A stretch of 13,717 nucleotides of DNA from Candidatus Faecivivens stercoripullorum (GTDB taxonomy: Bacteria > Bacillota > Clostridia > Oscillospirales > Ruminococcaceae). The notes below the pieces were generated by a model that had not been told where the DNA came from, ran no database searches, and was given only the letters and a program-made list of their open reading frames with translations. The stretch is taken from positions 1 through 13,717 of the forward strand of contig DVLW01000261.1 in NCBI GenBank assembly GCA_018715285.1, read 5' to 3'. The stretch's first letter is position 1; every line of letters begins with the position of its first letter. The position numbers were made by a program, and so were the translations under genes. Shown one piece after another: positions 5,907 through 13,643 of the stretch.

Positions 5907-8900
5907 GTGAAAACAATGGCAGGTTCATCTTCCTCCGGAAAGTCGGCCAAAAAAGAAACTGCTAAAAAAACCAGCGGTAAAAAATCGACCCGTTCTTCCG
6001 GTTCTGCCAAAAAGGGCTCCGCCCGTTCAGGGGCTGCAAATGAAAGTCAGCTGCGCAGAAGCAACCAGCTTTTTGCAGTGATCCTGTTTTCGCTGGGCAT
6101 TCTGCTGACGCTGTTTGCATTATTCAATGGACCGATGCTGTGGGGTGCAGTTCATCAGATGATGCGCGGTATTTTCGGCCCGATCAGTTATGTGGTAGGT
6201 CCGATCTGCATCGGTGTTTCACTGATGATTGCACTGGAAAAAAGTCATGCCGAGGTACACCTCAGAGTATGGGAACTGGTGGTACTGATGGTTCTGCTGT
6301 GCGGACTGAGCCAGTTCTTTTATGGATATCCGGCAGGTGACAGTTTCTTCGAGCGGATTTTGCAGCTGTATCTCAATGGTACCCGGCTGCGCAGTGGTGG
6401 ATTGATGGCCGGTCTGACCGCATGGCCGCTGATGAAGGTATTGGGCAATACTGGCAGTTTGATCGTACATATCCTGCTGCTGTTCATCCTGGTGATGGCG
6501 GTGACAGGTGCGACGCTGCTGGAACTGATTGATTCGGTGCGCGGCCCGGTGCAGCGGCTGAAAGAAAGTTATGAGGATAATCAGGAAGTCCGCCGTGCAC
6601 GCAGAGAAGCGCGTGAACAGATGATGGAAAGCCAGATGGCTGAGCGTGCGGATGAACGTGCTGCCCGGCTTGAGGAGAGAAAACGTCAGGCGATTATTGC
6701 TGAACAGGCCGGAAAACGATATGAGAGCCGGTTCAATATTGACGTTGCTATGTCGGATGAGGAAGCTCAGCAGGCTGCTCAGCAAGAACGCAGACGCGCA
6801 GATAAAAAAGCCGCTGCGGCGCAGGAAAAGAAGGAAAGCTCCGCACAGGGACTGGAACAGGCACTCAATCGGATTCGGAGCGAATCGGGTGAACAACCCA
6901 CCGGTATGTCTGCTGAAAATGAAACTAAGGATAACAAGAATACCGGCAGTGAAACCGCTGCTCAGAATGATACGGCGGCCGCTGCCCATGTGGATGAGGA
7001 TACAACAGGTAAACAGGGTGCCGATGAGCCTTCGCTGGATGCGATTATCGCGGCGTTTAAGAAAAAGCCTGCTGCCGGTGAGGATAAACCGGTACAGCCG
7101 GTTCTTAAAGAGGAAACAATTGAAGAGCCTGTCTTTACCGAAACCTCTGTTTCCTCCGGTGCGGCACCGGCTGTCTCGCTTTCTGCTGAACAGCCGCCGC
7201 TCAAGATGTCGTCGGCTAATCCCGAAGGAGTCGGCGAGACGATTGCTGAGCTGCTGGAAAGCCAGCCTGAACCGCCGCAGCCGGATATTCCTGATGATCT
7301 TCCCTTTGATCTCGATCAGGGAGATGTGATGAGTCAGCGGATGGGCAGTGCATTGCATGATATCCGCTCCGCACAGTCCGATATGCCTGCTGTCCAGCCG
7401 GAAGAACCGGCTACTGTGGAAAATGTGGAGCCGGAAGCACAGACAGAAGCTGCTGTTGCCCCGGTTGCAGCGGCTGCTCCTGTTGCTCCTCCGGTACAGC
7501 AGGAATACCGTCTACCGCCGGTCAGCCTCTTGAAATTACCCAAGAATACCAACAATGCCGACGTCAGCGAAGAACTGAAAATGAATGCGTCCAAGCTGGT
7601 TGAAACCTTGAAATCTTTCGGTGTACAGACCAGAATTGTCGATATCACCCGTGGCCCAACCGTTACCCGTTATGAGCTCCAGCCGTCGACTGGTGTCAAG
7701 ATCAGTAAGATTACTGGTCTGGCAGATGATATCGCGCTGAACCTTGCAACTGCCGGTGTTCGTATTGAAGCGCCTATCCCCAATAAACCGGCAGTCGGTA
7801 TTGAGGTCCCCAACCGGGTAACCGATACCGTTACCATTCGCGAGGTCATTGATTCGGAAGAATTCCGGAATGCACGCGGTGCACTTCCTGCTGCTTTTGG
7901 ACGGGATATCGCCGGTCAGATTACCATTGGAGATATCGCTGCAATGCCGCATATGCTGATAGCTGGTACTACCGGTTCAGGTAAATCGGTATGTGTCAAC
8001 TCGATTATCATCAGTTTGCTGTACCGTTTTGCTCCGAAAGATCTGCGGCTGATTATGGTCGACCCCAAGATGGTTGAAATGGTCATCTATAATGGCATTC
8101 CGCATCTGCTGGTGCCGGTCGTCACCGATGCGCGGAAAGCGTCTGGTGCGCTGGGATGGGCAGTTAATGAGATGCTGAAGCGGTATGCGACTTTCAGTGA
8201 ACATGCTGTCCGTGATATCAAGGGATATAACCGTCTGGTGGAACGTGCAGCGGAAGGTGAACAGCAAACTGCCCAGCCGCTGGAACATATGCCGTATATC
8301 GTCGTCGTAATCGACGAGCTGTCCGACTTGATGATGGCTGCACCCAATGAAGTTGAGGATGCAATCTGCCGTATCGCTCAGATGGGACGTGCTGCCGGTA
8401 TCAACCTGATTGTCGCGACTCAGCGTCCATCTGTTGACGTTGTAACCGGTCTGATTAAGGCCAACATTCCGTCCCGTATTGCGCTGACGGTTTCTTCACA
8501 GATTGACTCACGTACCATCATCGATACCAGCGGCGCAGAGAAACTGCTGGGTCATGGTGATATGCTGTACGCGCCGGTTGGCAAGAAACCGACCCGTGTA
8601 CAGGGATGCTATGTAAGTGATGAAGAGGTCGAAGATGTCGTCAGGTTTATCAAAGAAAATCAGGCGACCGAAGTACAGTACGACGCTCGGATTATGGAAG
8701 AGATTGAACAGCGTGCGGCTGCTGAACCTGGCAGCAAGAAAGGCAAAGGCGGCGGTGAACCGTCATCTGATGGCGATTCCGACCCGCTGATTATGGAAGC
8801 CGTCGATGTGATTCTGGATGCCGGGCAGGCTTCTACCTCCTATTTGCAGCGCCGTTTGAAAGTCGGCTATGCCCGTGCGGCACGTCTGATGGACGAGCTG

Positions 8901-9005
8901 GAAGACCGCGGAATTGTTGGACCGCAGGATGGCTCCAAACCGCGCGAACTGCTGATTACCCGTTCCCAGTGGCAGGAAATCAAAGAAAGAATGGAAAATC
9001 CGTAA
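5907..9005 (+). CDS. ftsK: FtsK/SpoIIIE DNA translocase
   Basis: Septum-anchored, hexameric ATP-driven DNA pump that clears or segregates chromosome ends at division, and possibly into a forespore. Start is taken as GTG at 5907 (GAGG 7 nt upstream, 1032 residues); ATG at 5916 would remove three residues and cannot be excluded. Residues 1-50 are a Ser/Lys/Gly-rich basic tail. About four membrane helices follow (roughly 54-75, 90-112, 121-140, 182-206). Next come a charged coiled-coil-like segment (~210-300) and a Glu/Pro/Ala-rich linker to ~530. The FtsK alpha/beta motor has Walker A GTTGSGKS (687-694) and Walker B VVVIDE (799-804). The C-terminal gamma winged helix (~959-1020) reads polar DNA motifs (KOPS/SRS). 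It is longer than B. subtilis SpoIIIE because of the linker. It lies in the tepA-ylzJ-uppP operon. Confidence 0.96.
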   Translation: MKTMAGSSSSGKSAKKETAKKTSGKKSTRSSGSAKKGSARSGAANESQLRRSNQLFAVILFSLGILLTLFALFNGPMLWGAVHQMMRGIFGPISYVVGPICIGVSLMIALEKSHAEVHLRVWELVVLMVLLCGLSQFFYGYPAGDSFFERILQLYLNGTRLRSGGLMAGLTAWPLMKVLGNTGSLIVHILLLFILVMAVTGATLLELIDSVRGPVQRLKESYEDNQEVRRARREAREQMMESQMAERADERAARLEERKRQAIIAEQAGKRYESRFNIDVAMSDEEAQQAAQQERRRADKKAAAAQEKKESSAQGLEQALNRIRSESGEQPTGMSAENETKDNKNTGSETAAQNDTAAAAHVDEDTTGKQGADEPSLDAIIAAFKKKPAAGEDKPVQPVLKEETIEEPVFTETSVSSGAAPAVSLSAEQPPLKMSSANPEGVGETIAELLESQPEPPQPDIPDDLPFDLDQGDVMSQRMGSALHDIRSAQSDMPAVQPEEPATVENVEPEAQTEAAVAPVAAAAPVAPPVQQEYRLPPVSLLKLPKNTNNADVSEELKMNASKLVETLKSFGVQTRIVDITRGPTVTRYELQPSTGVKISKITGLADDIALNLATAGVRIEAPIPNKPAVGIEVPNRVTDTVTIREVIDSEEFRNARGALPAAFGRDIAGQITIGDIAAMPHMLIAGTTGSGKSVCVNSIIISLLYRFAPKDLRLIMVDPKMVEMVIYNGIPHLLVPVVTDARKASGALGWAVNEMLKRYATFSEHAVRDIKGYNRLVERAAEGEQQTAQPLEHMPYIVVVIDELSDLMMAAPNEVEDAICRIAQMGRAAGINLIVATQRPSVDVVTGLIKANIPSRIALTVSSQIDSRTIIDTSGAEKLLGHGDMLYAPVGKKPTRVQGCYVSDEEVEDVVRFIKENQATEVQYDARIMEEIEQRAAAEPGSKKGKGGGEPSSDGDSDPLIMEAVDVILDAGQASTSYLQRRLKVGYARAARLMDELEDRGIVGPQDGSKPRELLITRSQWQEIKERMENP

Positions 9006-9041
9006 GTGGATTTTGACTGAGAGAGAAAGGTTAGGAGAGAT

Positions 9042-10985
9042 ATGCACGGTTTTTTACCTACTACCCGTGATGAGATGAACGCGGCTGGCCTGTCCCAGCT
9101 GGACTTTATCCTGATTACCGGAGACGCTTATGTCGATCATCCCAGCTTTGGTACGGCAATTATCTCCCGTGTAATTGAGGCAGAAGGCTTTTCGGTCGGC
9201 ATTATCGCTCAGCCCGACTGGAGAAGTGATCGTGATTATACCCGTCTGGGACGCCCGAAATATGGGTTTATGATTAACTCGGGCAATATCGATTCGATGG
9301 TTGCCCATTATTCGGTTTCCCTTTCCCGGCGAAATTATGACGCCTATACGGCAGGCGGAAAACCGGGAAAACGTCCTGATCGGGCACTGACTGTATATTC
9401 AAAGGCGATCCGCCGGATTTACGGACCGGATATGCCGATTGTCATCGGTGGTCTGGAAGCGTCGCTGAGACGGTTTGCCCATTATGATTACTGGGATGAT
9501 TCGGTACATCCGAGTATTCTGGTCGATGCACAGGCAGACCTGCTCAGCTTCGGAATGGGCGAGCTGCAAACCATCGAGATTGTGCACCGGCTGGCCGCAG
9601 GTGAAGATATCCATCAGATGCGGGATATCCGCGGAACCTGTTACCTCTGTGACCCGGAAGATACACCGTGGGGTGCCGCGCAGTGTCCCGATTTTGAGAT
9701 TGTTTCCAGAGATAAGAAAAACTACTGCAAGGCTACTCGTATCCAGATGGACAACCAGGACGAGGTGTCCGGTAAAACCATCATTCAGCGGCACGGCGAT
9801 AAAATGCTGGTGCAGAATCCGCCGATGCGGATGCTGACGACCGAAGAACTCGACCGGGTATATGATCTGCCGTATATGCGTACCTGGCATCCTTCTTATC
9901 AGGATGAAGGCGGCGTTCCCGGTTTACAGGAGGTTGAGTTCTCGATTGCCCATAACCGCGGGTGCTTTGGAGCCTGTAATTTCTGTTCGATTGCATTCCA
10001 TCAGGGAAGACGGATTGCGGTCCGGAGTGTGGAATCGGTTCTCAAAGAAGCACGCCTGCTGACAACGCTGCCGGGATTTAAAGGGTATATCCATGACGTC
10101 GGCGGACCGACTGCGAACTTCCGCCGTCCGTCCTGCCAGAAGCAGCTGACTGCCGGACTGTGCAAGGGCGGCAAAAAGTGCCTTGCACCGACACCCTGTC
10201 CGGCACTGGAAGTCGATCATTCGGAATATCTGGACATGCTGCGGCAGATCAGACAGATTCCCGGAATCAAAAAGGTGTTTATCCGGTCGGGCATCCGGTA
10301 TGACTATATGTTGGCTGGAAAAGATGACGGATTTTTGAAAGAACTGGTTGCGTACCATGTTTCCGGTCAGCTCAAAGTCGCGCCGGAACATTGCAGCGAT
10401 CAGGTTCTGGACAATATGGGCAAGCCGCATATTGAGGTATATCGCCGGTTTGCGGAGATGTTTTACGATGAAACCAAACGCATCGGCAAAAAACAGTATC
10501 TGGTTCCTTACCTGATGTCTTCCCATCCCGGCAGTACCCTGCGGGATGCGGTAGAACTGTCCCTGTTCCTCAAAGAACATGGAATGCACCCTGAACAGGT
10601 GCAGGATTTTTATCCGACGCCCGGTACGGTTTCCACCTGTATGTTTTACACCGGCATGAATCCATATACGATGGAGCCGGTTTTTGTTCCTCGTACCAAA
10701 GAAGAAAAGGCTATGCAGCGTGCACTGCTGCAATATTTCCTGCCGCAGAACCACCGCCTGGTGGTCAAAGGACTGAAAATGGCAGGACGTACCGATCTGA
10801 TCGGTACCGGTCCCGGCTGTCTGGTTCCGCCTTTAAAGGAGGAACAGCATTCTTCCGGTTCGTCGCCTAAAAAGGGAACGAAAAACGCTCGTCCATCGAA
10901 TCGTCCCAACGCCCGTACAGGTTCTGCCGCCGCTCCCAGCCAAAATGGCAGACGTGGCCGGCAAAAGAATAACCGGAAAGGATGA
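9042..10985 (+). CDS. ygiQ: YgiQ-family radical SAM protein
   Basis: Predicted 647-residue cytoplasmic radical SAM enzyme of the YgiQ (UPF0313) family; its substrate is unknown. Start is ATG just after an AGGAGAG site. The N-terminal region opens with the family-typical FLPTTRDEM and a long Rossmann-like part (LDFILITGDAYVDHPSFG, 20-37). The [4Fe-4S]-binding CxxxCxxC is GCFGACNFCSIAFHQGR, with Cys308, Cys312 and Cys315. The later VAPEHCSD and FYPTPGT stretches match the family core. The last ~45 residues form a Ser/Arg/Lys/Asn-rich basic tail. It starts 36 nt after ftsK and its stop overlaps the next start as ATGA, so translation of the next gene is probably coupled. Confidence 0.93.
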   Translation: MHGFLPTTRDEMNAAGLSQLDFILITGDAYVDHPSFGTAIISRVIEAEGFSVGIIAQPDWRSDRDYTRLGRPKYGFMINSGNIDSMVAHYSVSLSRRNYDAYTAGGKPGKRPDRALTVYSKAIRRIYGPDMPIVIGGLEASLRRFAHYDYWDDSVHPSILVDAQADLLSFGMGELQTIEIVHRLAAGEDIHQMRDIRGTCYLCDPEDTPWGAAQCPDFEIVSRDKKNYCKATRIQMDNQDEVSGKTIIQRHGDKMLVQNPPMRMLTTEELDRVYDLPYMRTWHPSYQDEGGVPGLQEVEFSIAHNRGCFGACNFCSIAFHQGRRIAVRSVESVLKEARLLTTLPGFKGYIHDVGGPTANFRRPSCQKQLTAGLCKGGKKCLAPTPCPALEVDHSEYLDMLRQIRQIPGIKKVFIRSGIRYDYMLAGKDDGFLKELVAYHVSGQLKVAPEHCSDQVLDNMGKPHIEVYRRFAEMFYDETKRIGKKQYLVPYLMSSHPGSTLRDAVELSLFLKEHGMHPEQVQDFYPTPGTVSTCMFYTGMNPYTMEPVFVPRTKEEKAMQRALLQYFLPQNHRLVVKGLKMAGRTDLIGTGPGCLVPPLKEEQHSSGSSPKKGTKNARPSNRPNARTGSAAAPSQNGRRGRQKNNRKG

Positions 10986-12226
10986 GCGGTTTGGCAGAGA
11001 AAAAGAAAAGTAGTTCTTCTGCTTCCAAATCTTCCAAAACCGGCAAATCCACCCGCAGTAAGACGGTCCAGTATGCCGAACGGATTAACGGACAAACCAA
11101 AGCCATTGGTTCCAGCAGTTCCAGGAAAGCTGCTGGTTCGGCATCTTCTGCCTCGAAGAAAGGAGGCGGCAGTGTGAGTAGAAAAAGCAGTGCTTCAAAG
11201 GGAAGGTCTTCCCGAAGCAGAAAAAAGGGTTATAACTGGGGATTTATTATCGCAGGAGCAATACTGGTCAGTTCCTATATGATTATTGTGCTGTTCAATG
11301 GGTTTGGGCAGATGCACTGGGAAGAAAGCCTGAACGAACTGAAAAGCAGTTTTATGGGTGCTTTCCAGTCTGCCGGAGATCTGTTTAATCAGGTAGGAAA
11401 ACAGCTGGGCAGCGGTTCCACTTCTGAAGACCTGATTCTGGATCCGCCGGTAGGTCAACAGGTACGGGTTCATTTTATTGACGTTGGTCAGGGTGAGTCG
11501 GTGCTGATTGAAGGCGGCGGAGAAAGCGTACTGATCGACGCGGGAGAAAATAATCAGGGTGAAACGGTACTGAGCTATCTGGAAAAAGCCGGAATAGATC
11601 AGCTGACTATGGCAGTCGGTACACATCCTCATTCCGATCATATCGGTGGAATGGATACCGTTATGCAGGGGATTACTGTCGGCAAGTTGCTGATGCCTGA
11701 TCTGCCGGATGATCTGATTCCGACAACCAAGACCTATCTTTCGGTTTTGGATGCGGCAGAGCAGACGCAGACAGAAATGGTATATGCCTATCCGGGAGAC
11801 AGCTGGCAAATCTGCGGCGGAAAACTGACGGTACTTGGACCGGTAAAGGATTATGATGACCTGAATGATGAATCTCTGGTCATGCGGTTTGATTATGGTG
11901 AGACAAGTTTCCTGCTGACAGGAGACCAGGAAGCGGATGCGGAAGAAGATCTGCTTGCTTCCGGTGCTGATGTTGATGCAGATCTGTTGGGAGTTGGGCA
12001 TCATGGCTCATCGACCTCTACTTCACAGAGTTTTCTGGATGCGGTTTCGCCATCGGTTGCGGTAATCAGCTGCGGAGAAGGAAACGATTACGGTCATCCG
12101 CATATGGAAACGACACAGCGGCTGGAAGAAGCTGGCGTGGAAATCTACCGTACCGACCTTCAGGGCAGTATTGTTGCGACTTCGGATGGCCAGAAACTGA
12201 CGGTTTCGACCGAAAAAGCCGGATAA
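10982..12226 (+). CDS. Membrane-anchored ComEC-like metallo-beta-lactamase-fold hydrolase
   Basis: Predicted 414 residues from the ATG that overlaps the ygiQ stop (ATGA). Residues 1-83 are a basic Ser/Lys/Arg-rich tail. One membrane helix follows (about 86-106), then an outside-facing hydrolase domain. That domain begins VRVHFIDVGQGES (161-173), the hallmark of the ComEC/Rec2 C-terminal domain. The metal site THPHSDHIGG holds His215, His217, Asp219 and His220, with Asp315 (LTGDQE) and His340/His341 (GHHGS) as later ligands. The ComEC DNA-channel part is absent, so this is a stand-alone relative; a nuclease or phosphodiesterase role outside the cell is an inference. GTG at 11174 has a much stronger ribosome binding site than the first ATG and would give a 350-residue form that keeps the membrane helix. 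It is paired with a DUF3006 gene, as is common for such proteins. Confidence 0.88.
   Translation: MSGLAEKKKSSSSASKSSKTGKSTRSKTVQYAERINGQTKAIGSSSSRKAAGSASSASKKGGGSVSRKSSASKGRSSRSRKKGYNWGFIIAGAILVSSYMIIVLFNGFGQMHWEESLNELKSSFMGAFQSAGDLFNQVGKQLGSGSTSEDLILDPPVGQQVRVHFIDVGQGESVLIEGGGESVLIDAGENNQGETVLSYLEKAGIDQLTMAVGTHPHSDHIGGMDTVMQGITVGKLLMPDLPDDLIPTTKTYLSVLDAAEQTQTEMVYAYPGDSWQICGGKLTVLGPVKDYDDLNDESLVMRFDYGETSFLLTGDQEADAEEDLLASGADVDADLLGVGHHGSSTSTSQSFLDAVSPSVAVISCGEGNDYGHPHMETTQRLEEAGVEIYRTDLQGSIVATSDGQKLTVSTEKAG
11157..11176 (+). promoter_or_regulatory. Consensus ribosome binding site and GTG start inside the MBL-fold gene
   Basis: AGAAAGGAGG (11157-11166) is the complete complement of the 16S rRNA 3' end, followed at 7 nt by an in-frame GTG (11174-11176). 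The ATG at 10982 has only an AAAGG directly abutting it. The internal GTG may therefore be the main start or a second start, yielding a protein that lacks 64 residues of the basic tail. The site also encodes Lys-Lys-Gly-Gly in a low-complexity stretch, so chance is possible. Confidence 0.5.
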
Positions 12227-12239
12227 GGGAGGCAAATGT

Positions 12240-12470
12240 ATGCTGGTAATCGATCGGATTGAGGAAGGAAAGGCTGTCTGTGAAGATGAGGACGGACGTC
12301 AGGTTATCCTAGACAGAATGCCGGAAGGCGCGTCTGAAGGAGATGTACTTATGTACTCTGAAGAAGGACAGCTGACCGTAGATAAACAGCTTACCCGCAT
12401 ACGCCGCGAAAAAGCAGTGGCCCTGTCCCAGCGTATTCATGGCCGGAGAAGGAAAGAGAATACAACCTGA
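12240..12470 (+). CDS. DUF3006 family small protein
   Basis: Predicted 76-residue cytoplasmic protein of unknown function. The start is ATG with GGGAGG 7 nt upstream, 13 nt after the preceding stop. The opening (VIDRIEEGKAVCEDEDG, 3-19), followed by EGASEGDVL, matches the DUF3006 family, whose members often follow ComEC-like metallo-beta-lactamase-fold genes as here. The family forms a small beta-rich domain (residues 1-50); the remaining C-terminus is charged and Arg/Lys-rich. It probably works with the neighbouring hydrolase, but the sequence gives no mechanism. It is the last gene of the operon. Confidence 0.75.
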   Translation: MLVIDRIEEGKAVCEDEDGRQVILDRMPEGASEGDVLMYSEEGQLTVDKQLTRIRREKAVALSQRIHGRRRKENTT

Positions 12471-12490
12471 CAAAAAAATCGGTTTTTTTT
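12464..12490 (+). terminator. Probable intrinsic terminator after the DUF3006 gene
   Basis: AACC (12464-12467) and GA (12469-12470) can pair with TC (12479-12480) and GGTT (12481-12484), with one bulged T and an A-rich loop, followed by six more T residues. Seven A's against the T-run could also form an all-A/T hairpin. The stem overlaps the end of the DUF3006 gene. It is weaker than the terminator at 1031-1081, so partial read-through into hprK is possible. Confidence 0.5.
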
Positions 12491-12536
12491 CTACATAATC
12501 AGCAGTCGGGAAAACGGTTTTTTTGCCGGGAAATGG

Positions 12537-12566
12537 TTGCAACTTATTGCCGGGATGTTGTATAAT
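12537..12566 (+). promoter_or_regulatory. Sigma-A-type promoter of hprK
   Basis: TTGCAA (12537-12542) and TATAAT (12561-12566) are separated by 18 bp. Transcription would begin around 12573 and give a leader of about 100 nt before the TTG start of hprK. A 9-bp direct repeat TTGCCGGGA lies at 12523-12531 and 12547-12555, one copy just before the -35 and one inside the spacer, which could be an operator. Confidence 0.7.
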
Positions 12567-12589
12567 AAATACACTGAACCGATCGTATG

Positions 12590-12666
12590 CGCTCAAAAAT
12601 TTGGGCGAAGGATAAAAAGACTACTGATGATATGGACGGTTTTCCGTCACGGAAGGGAACGGTGAC
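12590..12666 (+). promoter_or_regulatory. Structured 5' leader of hprK
   Basis: Stem 1 is CGCTC (12590-12594) with GGGCG (12603-12607), one wobble. Near the start codon three stems compete for the same bases: GACGG/CCGTC around a TTTT loop (12635-12648), TTCCG/CGGAA around a TCA loop (12642-12654), and GTCAC/GTGAC (12646-12666). The last would bury the GGTGA (12661-12665) that best serves as ribosome binding site. A switch between open and closed forms is an inference; I recognise no known riboswitch class. Confidence 0.4.
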
Positions 12667-12671
12667 TTGGT

Positions 12672-13643
12672 TTGGCAACCCAGTACAGTGTAACGCTCGC
12701 AAAGATTATCCGGGAATTTTCACTTGAAACAGTGTATACTCCTGATGACCCTGCAAACATTAAAATTTCTTCAAATAACATCAATCGACCCGGGCTGTTT
12801 ATCAATGGCTTTTATGAGTATTTCGACAGCGAAAGAATCCAGATTCTGGGTAAGATGGAAAATGCTTTCCTTCTGGATTTGCCCAAAGATGTCCTTCGGG
12901 AACGGATGGACAAGCTGTGTGCTTATCATGTGCCGATGGTTATTGTCACCCGTGGGCTGGAAGTTTTGCCCGAACTGCGGGAGGCTGCGGAAAAATATCA
13001 TGTGCCGCTGCTGACGACTGAGGAAACGACCACCAACCTGACGGTTTCAATGATTAGTTTTCTGAATGTCGAGCTGGCACCGCGTATTACCCGGCATGGC
13101 GTTCTGGTCGAGGTTTACGGCGAAGGTATCATGATTACCGGTGATTCAGGCGTTGGCAAGAGTGAATGCGCGATGGAACTGGTCAAGAGAGGCCATCGTC
13201 TGATTGCGGATGACGCGGTCGAAATTCGTAAGATTTCCAATAAACGTCTGGTTGGTACATCTCCGGATAATATCCGCCATTTTATGGAGCTGCGCGGCGT
13301 CGGTATCATCAATGCCAGACGTCTGTTCGGTATGGGTTCGGTCAAGACCAATGAAAAGATTGATATGCTGGTTCATCTGGAACAGTGGAATCCGGAAAAG
13401 GTATATGACCGGATGGGAATGGAAAATGAATATACCGAGATGCTGGGTATCCGTATTCCTGCGCTGACCATTCCGGTTAAGCCGGGACGTAACCTTGCCA
13501 TTATCATTGAAGTCGCGGCTATGAATAACCGTCAGAAGAAGATGGGATACAATGCCGCAAAAGAACTGCTGCAAAAACTGGGTATGCCGGTTGAAATGAT
13601 CGGCAATACCGAGGAAGTTGAAGACAACGACTGGGATTTTTAA
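12672..13643 (+). CDS. hprK: HPr kinase/phosphorylase
   Basis: Bifunctional enzyme that phosphorylates HPr on Ser46 using ATP or pyrophosphate and reverses this by phosphorolysis, setting carbon catabolite control in Gram-positive bacteria. Predicted 323 residues. Start is TTG: an in-frame TGA lies at 12663-12665 and no other start codon falls in between, while the next downstream in-frame GTG (codon 21) would cut the conserved N-terminal domain. The N-terminal half (1-135) matches the Hpr_kinase_N fold. The catalytic half has RHGVLVEVYG (141-150), Walker A GDSGVGKS (157-164, Lys163), the DD pair in IADDAVEIR (178-186), LRGVGIIN (207-214) and the family signature near 278-296 (IIEVAAMNNRQKKMGY). 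It has its own promoter. No ptsH gene is in view. Confidence 0.96.
   Translation: MATQYSVTLAKIIREFSLETVYTPDDPANIKISSNNINRPGLFINGFYEYFDSERIQILGKMENAFLLDLPKDVLRERMDKLCAYHVPMVIVTRGLEVLPELREAAEKYHVPLLTTEETTTNLTVSMISFLNVELAPRITRHGVLVEVYGEGIMITGDSGVGKSECAMELVKRGHRLIADDAVEIRKISNKRLVGTSPDNIRHFMELRGVGIINARRLFGMGSVKTNEKIDMLVHLEQWNPEKVYDRMGMENEYTEMLGIRIPALTIPVKPGRNLAIIIEVAAMNNRQKKMGYNAAKELLQKLGMPVEMIGNTEEVEDNDWDF

Noticed and set aside
6219..7358. 379-residue minus-strand open frame opposite ftsK
   Set aside because: It lies fully inside the certain ftsK gene, is Arg/Ser/Leu-rich without domain features and has no upstream site; a shadow of ftsK codon use.
12507..12530. Second T-run as a tandem terminator before hprK
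   Set aside because: Only a 3-bp stem can be drawn next to the seven T residues; too weak to call.
12587..12727. 46-codon ATG frame in the hprK leader overlapping the hprK start
   Set aside because: It has no ribosome binding site, overlaps hprK in another frame and shows no recognisable protein features; the leader is better explained by RNA structure.
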